64,000 nucleotides of DNA from Balanoglossus misakiensis (lineage: Eukaryota; Hemichordata). Where the stretch lies: assembly GCA_040954595.2 (NCBI GenBank), contig CM082577.2, positions 20,708,001-20,772,000 on the forward strand, given 5' to 3'. The notes under the pieces were generated by a model that was not told the DNA's origin, did not search any database, and was given only the letters and a program-made list of their open reading frames with translations. Shown here piece by piece: positions 10,948-22,874 of this stretch (its first letter is position 1; each line of letters starts with the position of its first letter). Both the position numbers and the translations under genes were made by a program.

Positions 10948-11067
10948 AAGCCTACAGCACGTAGTATTCCCAGGCGGTCTCCCATCCAAGTACTAACTAC
11001 GCCCAACGCAGGTTTGCTTCGGTGATCAGACGAGAACCGGCTTATTCTACGTGGTATGGCCGTAGGC
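10948..11067 (-). rRNA. 5S rRNA, copy 30
   Basis: A24T. Confidence 0.95.
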
Positions 11068-11309
11068 GAAAGATGGTTGAATTTCTCCTACTATAAACCT
11101 GAATCCTACACCATTGAACACATAGTCCGACTTGGCTAATTATTGTGGGTAACCGATCGACCTTCCATAGCTTATAAGGCAAGTAGGATAAAAAGATATG
11201 GTTTGTTTTGTTCTGCAAAAAGTGGTTTTAGAATTCAGGCACTTTCAGAAAAGGAAGAAACGGATACTTGCCACAAAATATTATCCTTCAGGCTACTCTT
11301 TAAAAAATG

Positions 11310-11429
11310 AAGCCTACAGCACGTAGTATTCCCAGGCGGTCTCCCATCCAAGTACTAACTACGCCCAACGCAGGTTTGCTTCGGTGATCAGACGAGAACC
11401 GGCTTTTTCTACGTGGTATGGCCGTAGGC
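11310..11429 (-). rRNA. 5S rRNA, copy 31
   Basis: Consensus gene, although its block counterpart (copy 23) has three changes. Confidence 0.95.
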
Positions 11430-11671
11430 GAAGGATGGTTGAATTTCTCCTACTATAAACCTAAATCCTACACCATTGAACACATAGTCCGACTTGGCTA
11501 ATTATTGTGGGTAACCGATCGACCTTCCATAGCTTATAAGGCAAGTAGGATAAAAAGATATGGTTTGTTTTGTTCTGCTAAAAGTGGTTTTAGAATTCAG
11601 GCACTTTCAGAAAAGGAAGAAACGGACACTTGCCACAAAATATTATCCTTCAGGCTACTCTTTAAAAAATG

Positions 11672-11791
11672 AAGCCTACAGCACGTAGTATTCCCAGGCG
11701 GTCTCCCATCCAAGTACTAACTACGCCCAACGCAGGTTTGCTTCGGTGATCAGACGAGAACCGGCTTTTTCTACGTGGTATGGCCGTAGGC
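11672..11791 (-). rRNA. 5S rRNA, copy 32
   Basis: Consensus gene; the usual TTTATAG box where copy 24 has TTTATATT. Confidence 0.95.
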
Positions 11792-12033
11792 GAAAGATGG
11801 TTGAATTTCTCCTACTATAAACCTGAATCCTACACCATTAAACACATAGTCCGACTTGGCTAATTATTATGGGTAACCGATCGACCTTCCATAGCTTATA
11901 AGGCAAGTAGGATAAACAGATATGGTTTGTTTTATTCTGCAAAAAGTGGTTTTAGAATTCAGGCACTTTCAGAAAAGGAAGAAACGGACACTTGCCACAA
12001 AATATTATCCTTCAGGCTACTCTTTAAAAAATG

Positions 12034-12153
12034 AAGCCTACAGCACGTAGTATTCCCAGGCGGTCTCCCATCCAATTACTAACTACGCTCAACGCAGGTT
12101 TGCTTCGGTGATCAGACGAGAACCGGCTTTTTCTACGTGGTATGGCCGTAGGC
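12034..12153 (-). rRNA. 5S rRNA, copy 33
   Basis: C78A and G65A. Confidence 0.92.
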
Positions 12154-12410
12154 GAAGGATGGTTGAATTTCTCCTACTATAAACCTAAATCCTACACCAT
12201 TGAACACATAGTCCGACTTGGCTAATTATTGTGGGTAACCGATCGACCTTCCATAGCTTATAAGGCAAGTAGGATAAAAAAATATGGTTTGTTTTGTTTT
12301 GCAAAAAGTGGTTTTAAAATTCAGACACTTGCAGAAAGAGGAAGAAACGGACACTTGCGACAAAATATTATCCTTCAGGCTACTCTTTAATGGAAACGTT
12401 GGAAAAAATG

Positions 12411-12530
12411 AAGCCTACAGCACGTAGTATTCCCAGGCGGTCTCCCATCCAAGTACTAACTACGCCCAACGCAGGTTTGCTTCGGTGATCAGACGAGAAC
12501 CGGCTTATTTTACGTGGTATGGCCGTAGGC
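12411..12530 (-). rRNA. 5S rRNA, copy 34
   Basis: A24T and G21A; last unit before the large duplication. Confidence 0.93.
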
Positions 12531-12787
12531 GAAAGATGGTTGAATTTCTCCTACTATAAACATGTATCCTAAACCATTGAACACATAGTCCGACTTGGCT
12601 AATTTTTGTGGGTAACCGATCGACCTTCCATAGCTTATAAGGCAAGTAGGATAAAAAATATGGTTTGTTTTGTTTTGCAAAAAGTGGTTTTAAAATTCAG
12701 ACACTTGCAGAAAGAGGAAGAAACGAACACTTGCGACAAAATATTATCCTTCAGGCTACTCTTTAATGGAAACGTTGGAAAAAAATG

Positions 12788-12907
12788 AAGCCTACAGCAC
12801 GTAGTATTCCACGGCGGTCTCCCATCCAAGTACTAACTACGCCCAACGCAGGTTTGCTTCGGTGATCAGACGAGAACCGGCTTTTTCTACGTGGTATGGC
12901 CGTAGGC
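12788..12907 (-). rRNA. 5S rRNA, copy 35
   Basis: TG96-97GT; first unit of large unit 1, matching copy 69. Confidence 0.92.
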
Positions 12908-13149
12908 GAAAGATGGTTGAATTTCTCCTACTATAAACCTGAATCCTACACCATTAAACACATAGTCCGACTTGGCTAATTATTGTGGGTAACCGATCGA
13001 CCTTCCATAGCTTATAAGGCAAGTAGGATAAAAAGATATGGTTTGTTTTGTTCTGCAAAAAGTGGTTTTAGAATTCAGGCACTTTCAGAAAAGGAAGAAA
13101 CTGACACTTGCCACAAAATATTATCCTTCAGGCTACTCTTTAAAAAATG

Positions 13150-13269
13150 AAGCCTACAGCACGTAGTATTCCCAGGCGGTCTCCCATCCAAGTACTAACT
13201 ACGCCCAACGCAGGTTTGCTTCGGTGATCAGACGAGAACCGGCTTTTTCTACGTGGTATGGCCGTAGGC
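13150..13269 (-). rRNA. 5S rRNA, copy 36
   Basis: Consensus gene; upstream flank has GAATATCTCC for GAATTTCTCC. Confidence 0.95.
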
Positions 13270-13511
13270 GAAAGATGGTTGAATATCTCCTACTATAAAC
13301 CTGAATCCTACACCATTAAACACATAGTCCGACTTGGCTAATTATTGTGGGTAACCGATCGACCTTCCATAGCTTATAAGGCAAGTAGGATAAAAAGATA
13401 TGGTTTGTTTTGTTCTGCAAAAAGTGGTTTTAGAATTCAGGCACTTTCAGAAAAGGAAGAAACGGACACTTGCCACAAAATATTATCCTTCAGGCTACTC
13501 TTTAAAAAATG

Positions 13512-13631
13512 AAGCCTACAGCACGTAGTATTCCCAGGCGGTCTCCCATCCAAGTACTAACTACGCCCAACGCAGGTTTGCTTCGGTGATCAGACGAGAA
13601 CCGGCTTTTTCTACGTGGTATGGCCGTAGGC
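13512..13631 (-). rRNA. 5S rRNA, copy 37
   Basis: Consensus gene; upstream flank starts GATGGATGG. Confidence 0.95.
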
Positions 13632-13889
13632 GATGGATGGTTGAATTTCTCCTACTATAAACCTAAATCCTACACCATTGAACACATAGTCCGACTTGGC
13701 TAATTTTTGTGGGTAACCGATCGACCTTCCATAGCTTATAAGGCAAGTAGGATAAAAAAATATGGTTTGTTTTGTTTTGCAAAAAGTGGTTTTAAAATTC
13801 AGACACTTGCAGAAAGAGGAAGAAACGGACACTTGCGACAAAATATTATCCTTCAGGCTAATCTTTAATGGAAACGTTGGAAAAAATTG

Positions 13890-14009
13890 AAGCCTACAGC
13901 ACGTAGTATTCCCAGGCGGTCTCCCATCCAAGTACTAACTACGCCCAACGCAGGTTTGCTTCGGTGATCAGACGAGAACCGGCTTTTTCTACGTGGTATG
14001 GCCGTAGGC
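13890..14009 (-). rRNA. 5S rRNA, copy 38
   Basis: Consensus gene. Its upstream spacer is a short/long hybrid (363-bp period). Confidence 0.95.
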
Positions 14010-14252
14010 GAAAGATGGTTGAATTTCTCCTACTATAAACCTGAATCCTACACCATTAAACACATAGTCCGACTTGGCTAATTATTGTGGGTAACCGATC
14101 GACCTTCCATAGCTTATAAGGCAAGTAGGATAAAAAAATATTGTTTGTTTTGTTTTGCAAAAAGTTGTTTTAAAATTCAGACACTTGCAGAAAGAGGAAG
14201 AAACGGACACTTGCGACAAAATATTATCCTTCAGGCTACTCTTTAAAAAATG

Positions 14253-14372
14253 AAGCCTACAGCACGTAGTATTCCCAGGCGGTCTCCCATCCAAGTACTA
14301 ACTACGCCCAACGCAGGTTTGCTTCGGTGATCAGACGAGAACCGGCTTTTTCTACGTGGTATGGCCGTAGGC
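14253..14372 (-). rRNA. 5S rRNA, copy 39
   Basis: Consensus gene; 378-bp period. Confidence 0.95.
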
Positions 14373-14630
14373 GAAAGATGGTTGAATTTCTCCTACTATA
14401 AACCTGAATCCTACACCATTGAACACATAGTCCGACTTGGCTAATTTTTGTGGGTAACCGATCGACCTTCCATAGCTTATAAGGCAAGTAGGATAAAAAA
14501 ATATTGTTTGTTTTGTTTTGCAAAAAGTGGTTTTAAAATTCAGAAACTTGCAGAAAGAGGAAGAAACGGACACTTGCCACAAAATATTATCCTTCAGGCT
14601 ACTCTTTAATGGAAACGTTGGAAAAAAATG

Positions 14631-14750
14631 AAGCCTACAGCACGTAGTATTCCCAGGCGGACTCCCATCCAAGTACTAATTACGCCGAACGCAGGTTTGC
14701 TTCGGTGATCAGACGAGAACCGGCTTTTTCTACGTGGTATGGCCGTAGGC
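14631..14750 (-). rRNA. 5S rRNA, copy 40
   Basis: A90T, G71A and G64C; the C box, helix IV/V and helix II are each hit once. Confidence 0.9.
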
Positions 14751-15008
14751 GAAAGATGGTTGAATTTCTCCTACTATAAACCTGAATCCTACACCATTGA
14801 ACACATAGTCCGACTTGGCTAATTTTTGTGGGTAACCGATCGACCTTCCATAGCTTATAAGGCAAGTAGGATAAAAAAATATGGTTTGTTTTGTTTTGCA
14901 AAAAGTGGTTTTAAAATTCAGACACATGCAGAAAGAGGAAGAAACGGACACTTGCGACAAAATATTATCCTTCAGGCTAATCTTTAATGGAAACGTTGGA
15001 AAAAATTG
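14751..15008. repeat. Representative long intergenic spacer (258 bp)
   Basis: Spacer upstream of copy 40. Plus-strand marks of the long family are TAATTTTTGTGGG, GATAAAAAAATATGG, TTTTGTTTTGC, AAAATTCAGACAC, AGAAAGAGGAAGAAACGG, ACTTGCGAC and the extra TGGAAACGTTGGAA block before the A-run. No open frame or RNA fold beyond repeat by-products was recognised. Confidence 0.9.
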
Positions 15009-15128
15009 AAGCCTACAGCACGTAGTATTCCCAGGCGGTCTCCCATCCAAGTACTAACTACGCCCAACGCAGGTTTGCTTCGGTGATCAGACGAGAACCG
15101 GCTTTTTCTACGTGGTATGGCCGTAGGC
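15009..15128 (-). rRNA. 5S rRNA, copy 41
   Basis: Consensus gene; the spacer upstream has CTACAAAATTG for CTACACCATTG. Confidence 0.95.
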
Positions 15129-15386
15129 GAAAGATGGTTGAATTTCTCCTACTATAAACCTGAATCCTACAAAATTGAACACATAGTCCGACTTGGCTAA
15201 TTTTTGTGGGTAACCGATCGACCTTCCATAGCTTATAAGGCAAGTAGGATAAAAAAATATTGTTTGTTTTGTTTTGCAAAAAGTGGTTTTAAAATTCAGA
15301 AACTTGCAGAAAGAGGAAGAAACGGACACTTGCCACAAAATATTATCCTTCAGGCTACTCTTTAATGGAAACGTTGGAAAAAAATG

Positions 15387-15506
15387 AAGCCTACAGCACG
15401 TAGTATTCCCAGGCGGACTCCCATCCAAGTACTAATTACGCCGAACGCAGGTTTGCTTCGGTGATCAGACGAGAACCGGCTTTTTCTACGTGGTATGGCC
15501 GTAGGC
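15387..15506 (-). rRNA. 5S rRNA, copy 42
   Basis: A90T, G71A and G64C, as in copy 40. Confidence 0.9.
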
Positions 15507-15764
15507 GAAAGATGGTTGAATTTCTCCTACTATAAACCTGAATCCTACACCATTGAACACATAGTCCGACTTGGCTAATTTTTGTGGGTAACCGATCGAC
15601 CTTCCATAGCTTATAAGGCAAGTAGGATAAAAAAATATGGTTTGTTTTGTTTTGCAAAAAGTGGTTTTAAAATTCAGACACATGCAGAAAGAGGAAGAAA
15701 CGGACACTTGCGACAAAATATTATCCTTCAGGCTAATCTTTAATGGAAACGTTGGAAAAAATTG

Positions 15765-15884
15765 AAGCCTACAGCACGTAGTATTCCCAGGCGGTCTCCC
15801 ATCCAAGTACTAACTACGCCCAACGCAGGTTTGCTTCGGTGATCAGACGAGAACCGGCTTATTCTACGTGGTATGGCCGTAGGC
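15765..15884 (-). rRNA. 5S rRNA, copy 43
   Basis: A24T. Confidence 0.95.
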
Positions 15885-16126
15885 GAAAGATGGTTGAATT
15901 TCTCCTACTATAAACCTGAATCCTACACCATTGAACACATAGTCCGACTTGGCTAATTATTGTGGGTAACCGATCGACCTTCCATAGCTTATAAGGCAAG
16001 TAGGATAAAAAGATATGGTTTGTTTTGTTCTGCAAAAAGTGGTTTTAGAATTCAGGCACTTTCAGAAAAGGAAGAAACGGATACTTGCCACAAAATATTA
16101 TCCTTCAGGCTACTCTTTAAAAAATG

Positions 16127-16246
16127 AAGCCTACAGCACGTAGTATTCCCAGGCGGTCTCCCATCCAAGTACTAACTACGCCCAACGCAGGTTTGCTTCG
16201 GTGATCAGACGAGAACCGGCTTTTTCTACGTGGTATGGCCGTAGGC
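16127..16246 (-). rRNA. 5S rRNA, copy 44
   Basis: Consensus gene in a 362-bp unit. Confidence 0.95.
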
Positions 16247-16488
16247 GAAGGATGGTTGAATTTCTCCTACTATAAACCTAAATCCTACACCATTGAACAC
16301 ATAGTCCGACTTGGCTAATTATTGTGGGTAACCGATCGACCTTCCATAGCTTATAAGGCAAGTAGGATAAAAAGATATGGTTTGTTTTGTTCTGCAAAAA
16401 GTGGTTTTAGAATTCAGGCACTTTCAGAAAAGGAAGAAACGGACACTTGCCACAAAATATTATCCTTCAGGCTACTCTTTAAAAAATG

Positions 16489-16608
16489 AAGCCTACAGCA
16501 CGTAGTATTCCCAGGCGGTCTCCCATCCAAGTACTAACTACGCCCAACGCAGGTTTGCTTCGGTGATCAGACGAGAACCGGCTTTTTCTACGTGGTATGG
16601 CCGTAGGC
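16489..16608 (-). rRNA. 5S rRNA, copy 45
   Basis: Consensus gene; TTTATATT upstream. Confidence 0.95.
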
Positions 16609-16850
16609 GAAAGATGGTTGAATTTCTCCTAATATAAACCTGAATCCTACACCATTAAACACATAGTCCGACTTGGCTAATTATTGTGGGTAACCGATCG
16701 ACCTTCCATAGCTTATAAGGCAAGTAGGATAAACAGATATGGTTTGTTTTATTCTGCAAAAAGTGGTTTTAGAATTCAGGCACTTTCAGAAAAGGAAGAA
16801 ACGGACACTTGCCACAAAATATTATCCTTCAGGCTACTCTTTAAAAAATG

Positions 16851-16970
16851 AAGCCTACAGCACGTAGTATTCCCAGGCGGTCTCCCATCTAATTACTAAC
16901 TACGCTCAACGCAGGTTTGCTTCGGTGATCAGACGAGAACCGGCTTTTTCTACGTGGTATGGCCGTAGGC
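16851..16970 (-). rRNA. 5S rRNA, copy 46
   Basis: G81A, C78A and G65A. Confidence 0.91.
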
Positions 16971-17212
16971 GAAGGATGGTTGAATTTCTCCTACTATAAA
17001 CCTAAATCCTACACCATTGAACACATAGTCCGACTTGGCTAATTATTGTGGGTAACCGATCGACCTTCCATAGCTTATAAGGCAAGTAGGATAAAAAGAT
17101 ATGGTTTGTTTTGTTCTGCAAAAAGTGGTTTTAGAATTCAGGCACTTTCAGAAAAGGAAGAAACGGACACTTGCCACAAAATATTATCCTTCAGGCTACT
17201 CTTTAAAAAATG

Positions 17213-17332
17213 AAGCCTACAGCACGTAGTATTCCCAGGCGGTCTCCCATCCAAGTACTAACTACGCCCAACGCAGGTTTGCTTCGGTGATCAGACGAGA
17301 ACCGGCTTTTTCTACGTGGTATGGCCGTAGGC
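17213..17332 (-). rRNA. 5S rRNA, copy 47
   Basis: Consensus gene; TTTATATT upstream. Confidence 0.95.
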
Positions 17333-17574
17333 GAAAGATGGTTGAATTTCTCCTAATATAAACCTGAATCCTACACCATTAAACACATAGTCCGACTTGG
17401 CTAATTATTGTGGGTAACCGATCGACCTTCCATAGCTTATAAGGCAAGTAGGATAAACAGATATGGTTTGTTTTATTCTGCAAAAAGTGGTTTTAGAATT
17501 CAGGCACTTTCAGAAAAGGAAGAAACGGACACTTGCCACAAAATATTATCCTTCAGGCTACTCTTTAAAAAATG

Positions 17575-17694
17575 AAGCCTACAGCACGTAGTATTCCCAG
17601 GCGGTCTCCCATCCAATTACTAACTACGCTCAACGCAGGTTTGCTTCGGTGATCAGACGAGAACCGGCTTTTTCTACGTGGTATGGCCGTAGGC
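17575..17694 (-). rRNA. 5S rRNA, copy 48
   Basis: C78A and G65A. Confidence 0.92.
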
Positions 17695-17951
17695 GAAGGA
17701 TGGTTGAATTTCTCCTACTATAAACCTAAATCCTACACCATTGAACACATAGTCCGACTTGGCTAATTATTGTGGGTAACCGATCGACCTTCCATAGCTT
17801 ATAAGGCAAGTAGGATAAAAAAATATGGTTTGTTTTGTTTTGCAAAAAGTGGTTTTAAAATTCAGACACTTGCAGAAAGAGGAAGAAACGGACACTTGCG
17901 ACAAAATATTATCCTTCAGGCTACTCTTTAATGGAAACGTTGGAAAAAATG

Positions 17952-18071
17952 AAGCCTACAGCACGTAGTATTCCCAGGCGGTCTCCCATCCAAGTACTAA
18001 CTACGCCCAACGCAGGTTTGCTTCGGTGATCAGACGAGAACCGGCTTATTTTACGTGGTATGGCCGTAGGC
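17952..18071 (-). rRNA. 5S rRNA, copy 49
   Basis: A24T and G21A. Confidence 0.93.
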
Positions 18072-18329
18072 GAAAGATGGTTGAATTTCTCCTACTATAA
18101 ACATGAATCCTAAACCATTGAACACATAGTCCGACTTGGCTAATTTTTGTGGGTAACCGATCGACCTTCCATAGCTTATAAGGCAAGTAGGATAAAAAAA
18201 TATGGTTTGTTTTGTTTTGCAAAAAGTGGTTTTAAAATTCAGACACTTGCAGAAAGAGGAAGAAACGAACACTTGCGACAAAATATTATCCTTCAGGCTA
18301 CTCTTTAATGGAAACGTTGGAAAAAAATG

Positions 18330-18449
18330 AAGCCTACAGCACGTAGTATTCCACGGCGGTCTCCCATCCAAGTACTAACTACGCCCAACGCAGGTTTGCT
18401 TCGGTGATCAGACGAGAACCGGCTTTTTCTACGTGGTATGGCCGTAGGC
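18330..18449 (-). rRNA. 5S rRNA, copy 50
   Basis: TG96-97GT. Confidence 0.92.
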
Positions 18450-18705
18450 GAAAGATGGTTGAATTTCTCCTACTATAAACCTGAATCCTACACCATTAAA
18501 CACATAGTCCGACTTGGCTAATTATTGTGGGTAACCGATCGACCTTCCATAGCTTATAAGGCAAGTAGGATAAAAAGATATGGTTTGTTTTGTTCTGCAA
18601 AAAGTGGTTTTAGAATTCAGGCACTTTCAGAAAAGGAAGAAACGGACACTTGCGACAAAATATTATCCTTCAGGCTACTCTTTAATGGAAACGTTGGAAA
18701 AAATG

Positions 18706-18825
18706 AAGCCTACAGCACGTAGTATTCCCAGGCGGTCTCCCATCCAAGTACTAACTACGCCCAACGCAGGTTTGCTTCGATGATCAGACGAGAACCGGCT
18801 TATTTTACGTGGTATGGCCGTAGGC
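18706..18825 (-). rRNA. 5S rRNA, copy 51
   Basis: C46T, A24T and G21A. The spacer to its left switches from short to long type inside the unit. Confidence 0.91.
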
Positions 18826-19082
18826 GAAAGATGGTTGAATTTCTCCTACTATAAACATGAATCCTAAACCATTGAACACATAGTCCGACTTGGCTAATTT
18901 TTGTGGGTAACCGATCGACCTTCCATAGCTTATAAGGCAAGTAGGATAAAAAATATGGTTTGTTTTGTTTTGCAAAAAGTGGTTTTAAAATTCAGACACT
19001 TGCAGAAAGAGGAAGAAACGAACACTTGCGACAAAATATTATCCTTCAGGCTACTCTTTAATGGAAACGTTGGAAAAAAATG

Positions 19083-19202
19083 AAGCCTACAGCACGTAGT
19101 ATTCCACGGCGGTCTCCCATCCAAGTACTAACTACGCCCAACGCAGGTTTGCTTCGGTGATCAGACGAGAACCGGCTTTTTCTACGTGGTATGGCCGTAG
19201 GC
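19083..19202 (-). rRNA. 5S rRNA, copy 52
   Basis: TG96-97GT. Confidence 0.92.
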
Positions 19203-19444
19203 GAAAGATGGTTGAATTTCTCCTACTATAAACCTGAATCCTACACCATTAAACACATAGTCCGACTTGGCTAATTATTGTGGGTAACCGATCGACCTTC
19301 CATAGCTTATAAGGCAAGTAGGATAAAAAGATATGGTTTGTTTTGTTCTGCAAAAAGTGGTTTTAGAATTCAGGCACTTTCAGAAAAGGAAGAAACTGAC
19401 ACTTGCCACAAAATATTATCCTTCAGGCTACTCTTTAAAAAATG

Positions 19445-19564
19445 AAGCCTACAGCACGTAGTATTCCCAGGCGGTCTCCCATCCAAGTACTAACTACGCC
19501 CAACGCAGGTTTGCTTCGGTGATCAGACGAGAACCGGCTTTTTCTACGTGGTATGGCCGTAGGC
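19445..19564 (-). rRNA. 5S rRNA, copy 53
   Basis: Consensus gene; large unit 2 has two units (copies 87 and 88) at this place. Confidence 0.95.
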
Positions 19565-19822
19565 GATGGATGGTTGAATTTCTCCTACTATAAACCTAAA
19601 TCCTACACCATTGAACACATAGTCCGACTTGGCTAATTTTTGTGGGTAACCGATCGACCTTCCATAGCTTATAAGGCAAGTAGGATAAAAAAATATGGTT
19701 TGTTTTGTTTTGCAAAAAGTGGTTTTAAAATTCAGACACTTGCAGAAAGAGGAAGAAACGGACACTTGCGACAAAATATTATCCTTCAGGCTAATCTTTA
19801 ATGGAAACGTTGGAAAAAATTG

Positions 19823-19942
19823 AAGCCTACAGCACGTAGTATTCCCAGGCGGTCTCCCATCCAAGTACTAACTACGCCCAACGCAGGTTTGCTTCGGTGA
19901 TCAGACGAGAACCGGCTTTTTCTACGTGGTATGGCCGTAGGC
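19823..19942 (-). rRNA. 5S rRNA, copy 54
   Basis: Consensus gene; spacer has TAGTCCCAC for TAGTCCGAC. Confidence 0.95.
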
Positions 19943-20184
19943 GAAAGATGGTTGAATTTCTCCTACTATAAACCTGAATCCTACACCATTGAACACATAG
20001 TCCCACTTGGCTAATTATTGTGGGTAACCGATCGACCTTCCATAGCTTATAAGGCAAGTAGGATAAAAAGATATGGTTTGTTTTGTTCTGCAAAAAGTGG
20101 TTTTAGAATTCAGGCACTTTCAGAAAAGGAAGAAACTGACACTTGCCACAAAATATTATCCTTCAGGCTACTCTTTAAAAAATG

Positions 20185-20304
20185 AAGCCTACAGCACGTA
20201 GTATTCCCAGGCGGTCTCCCATCCAAGTACTAACTACGCCCAACGCAGGTTTGCTTCGGTGATCAGACGAGAACCGGCTTTTTCTACGTGGTATGGCCGT
20301 AGGC
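20185..20304 (-). rRNA. 5S rRNA, copy 55
   Basis: Consensus gene; GAATATCTCC upstream. Confidence 0.95.
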
Positions 20305-20546
20305 GAAAGATGGTTGAATATCTCCTACTATAAACCTGAATCCTACACCATTAAACACATAGTCCGACTTGGCTAATTATTGTGGGTAACCGATCGACCT
20401 TCCATAGCTTATAAGGCAAGTAGGATAAAAAGATATGGTTTGTTTTGTTCTGCAAAAAGTGGTTTTAGAATTCAGGCACTTTCAGAAAAGGAAGAAACGG
20501 ACACTTGCCACAAAATCTTATCCTTCAGGCTACTCTTTAAAAAATG

Positions 20547-20666
20547 AAGCCTACAGCACGTAGTATTCCCAGGCGGTCTCCCATCCAAGTACTAACTACG
20601 CCCAACGCAGGTTTGCTTCGGTGATCAGACGAGAACCGGCTTTTTCTACGTGGTATGGCCGTAGGC
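20547..20666 (-). rRNA. 5S rRNA, copy 56
   Basis: Consensus gene. Confidence 0.95.
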
Positions 20667-20924
20667 GAAGGATGGTTGAATTTCTCCTACTATAAACCTA
20701 AATCCTACACCATTGAACACATAGTCCGACTTGGCTAATTTTTGTGGGTAACCGATCGACCTTCCATAGCTTATAAGGCAAGTAGGATCAAAAAATATGG
20801 TTTGTTTTGTTTTGCAAAAAGTGGTTTTAAAATTCAGACACTTGCAGAAAGAGGAAGAAACGGACACTTGCGACAGAATATTATCCTTCAGGCTAATCTT
20901 TAATGGAAACGTTGGAAAAAATTG

Positions 20925-21044
20925 AAGCCTACAGCACGTAGTATTCCCAGGCGGTCTCCCATCCAAGTACTAACTACGCCCAACGCAGGTTTGCTTCGGT
21001 GATCAGACGAGAACCGGCTTTTTCTACGTGGTATGGCCGTAGGC
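20925..21044 (-). rRNA. 5S rRNA, copy 57
   Basis: Consensus gene; hybrid 363-bp period upstream. Confidence 0.95.
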
Positions 21045-21287
21045 GAAAGATGGTTGAATTTCTCCTACTATAAACCTGAATCCTACACCATTAAACACAT
21101 AGTCCGACTTGGCTAATTATTGTGGGTAACCGATCGACCTTCCATAGCTTATAAGGCAAGTAGGATAAAAAAATATTGTTTGTTTTGTTTTGCAAAAAGT
21201 GGTTTTAAAATTCAGACACTTGCAGAAAGAGGAAGAAACGGACACTTGCGACAAAATATTATCCTTCAGGCTACTCTTTAAAAAATG

Positions 21288-21407
21288 AAGCCTACAGCAC
21301 GTAGTATTCCCAGGCGGTCTCCCATCCAAGTACTAACTACGCCCAACGCAGGTTTGCTTCGGTGATCAGACGAGAACCGGCTTTTTCTACGTGGTATGGC
21401 CGTAGGC
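21288..21407 (-). rRNA. 5S rRNA, copy 58
   Basis: Consensus gene. Confidence 0.95.
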
Positions 21408-21665
21408 GAAAGATGGTTGAATTTCTCCTACTATAAACCTGAATCCTACACCATTGAACACATAGTCCGACTTGGCTAATTTTTGTGGGTAACCGATCGA
21501 CCTTCCATAGCTTATAAGGCAAGTAGGATAAAAAAATATTGTTTGTTTTGTTTTGCAAAAAGTGGTTTTAAAATTCAGAAACTTGCAGAAAGAGGAAGAA
21601 ACGGACACTTGCCACAAAATATTATCCTTCAGGCTACTCTTTAATGGAAACGTTGGAAAAAAATG

Positions 21666-21785
21666 AAGCCTACAGCACGTAGTATTCCCAGGCGGACTCC
21701 CATCCAAGTACTAATTACGCCGAACGCAGGTTTGCTTCGGTGATCAGACGAGAACCGGCTTTTTCTACGTGGTATGGCCGTAGGC
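21666..21785 (-). rRNA. 5S rRNA, copy 59
   Basis: A90T, G71A and G64C. Confidence 0.9.
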
Positions 21786-22043
21786 GAAAGATGGTTGAAT
21801 TTCTCCTACTATAAACCTGAATCCTACACCATTGAACACATAGTCCGACTTGGCTAATTTTTGTGGGTAACCGATCGACCTTCCATAGCTTATAAGGCAA
21901 GTAGGATAAAAAAATATGGTTTGTTTTGTTTTGCAAAAAGTGGTTTTAAAATTCAGACACTTGCAGAAAGAGGAAGAAACGGACACTTGCGACAAAATAT
22001 TATCCTTCAGGCTACTCTTTAATGGAAACGTTGGAAAAAAATG

Positions 22044-22163
22044 AAGCCTACAGCACGTAGTATTCCCAGGCGGACTACCATCCAAGTACTAACTACGCCG
22101 AACGCAGGTTTGCTTCGGTGATCAGACGAGAACCGGCTTTTTCTACGTGGTATGGCCGTAGGC
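22044..22163 (-). rRNA. 5S rRNA, copy 60
   Basis: A90T, G87T and G64C; two of the three lie in the C box. Confidence 0.89.
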
Positions 22164-22421
22164 GAAAGATGGTTGAATTTCTCCTACTATAAACCTGAAT
22201 CCTACACCATTGAACACATAGTCCGACTTGGCTAATTTTTGTGGGTAACCGATCGACCTTCCATAGCTTATAAGGCAAGTAGGATAAAAAAATATGGTTT
22301 GTTTTGTTTTGCAAAAAGTGGTTTTAAAATTCAGACACTTGCAGAAAGAGGAAGAAACGGACACTTGCGACAAAATATTATCATTCAGGCTAATCTTTAA
22401 TGGAAACGTTGGAAAAAATTG

Positions 22422-22497
22422 AAGCCTACAGCACGTAGTATTCCCAGGCGGTCTCCCAGACGAGAACCGGCTTTTTCTACGTGGTATGGCCGTAGGC
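22422..22497 (-). pseudogene. 5S rRNA pseudogene, copy 61 (44-bp internal deletion)
   Basis: 76 nt: RNA nt 1-39 are joined directly to nt 84-120. The A box, intermediate element and first four bases of the C box are gone, so TFIIIA-directed transcription is not expected. A two-base TG repeat at the break suggests one microhomology deletion. The upstream flank with TATA-like box and the 3' T-run are kept. Confidence 0.93.
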
Positions 22498-22754
22498 GAA
22501 AGATGGTTGAATTTCTCCTACTATAAACCTGAATCCTACACCATTAAACACATAGTCCGACTTGGCTAATTATTTTGGGTAACCGATCGACCTTCCATAG
22601 CTTATAAGGCAAGTAGGATAAAAAGATATGGTTTGTTTTGTTCTGCAAAAAGTGGTTTTAGAATTCAGGCACTTTCAGAAAAGGAAGAAACGGACACTTG
22701 CCACAAAATATTATCCTTCAGGCTAATCTTTAATGGAAACGTTGGAAAAAATTG

Positions 22755-22874
22755 AAGCCTACAGCACGTAGTATTCCCAGGCGGTCTCCCATCCAAGTAC
22801 TAACTACGCCCAACGCAGGTTTGCTTCGGTGATCAGACGAGAACCGGCTTTTTCTACGTGGTATGGCCGTAGGC
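22755..22874 (-). rRNA. 5S rRNA, copy 62
   Basis: Consensus gene; spacer shows TTTTTTTGGG for TTTTTGTGGG. Confidence 0.95.

Larger units (their letters stand above)
9468..12410. repeat. 8-unit higher-order block, second copy (2,943 bp)
   Basis: Copies 26-33 repeat copies 18-25. Differences include T40C in copy 26, loss of the G81A/C78A/G65A set in copy 31 and the base missing upstream of copy 23. Copies 34-35 begin a third round that then diverges. Confidence 0.8.
14631..16126. repeat. Dimer higher-order repeat, two rounds
   Basis: Copies 40-41 and 42-43 form a 756-bp dimer repeated twice. The first member carries A90T+G71A+G64C, and the second lies next to ACACATGCAG in the spacer. The pattern recurs at 27157-28652 inside the second large unit. 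Confidence 0.75.
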
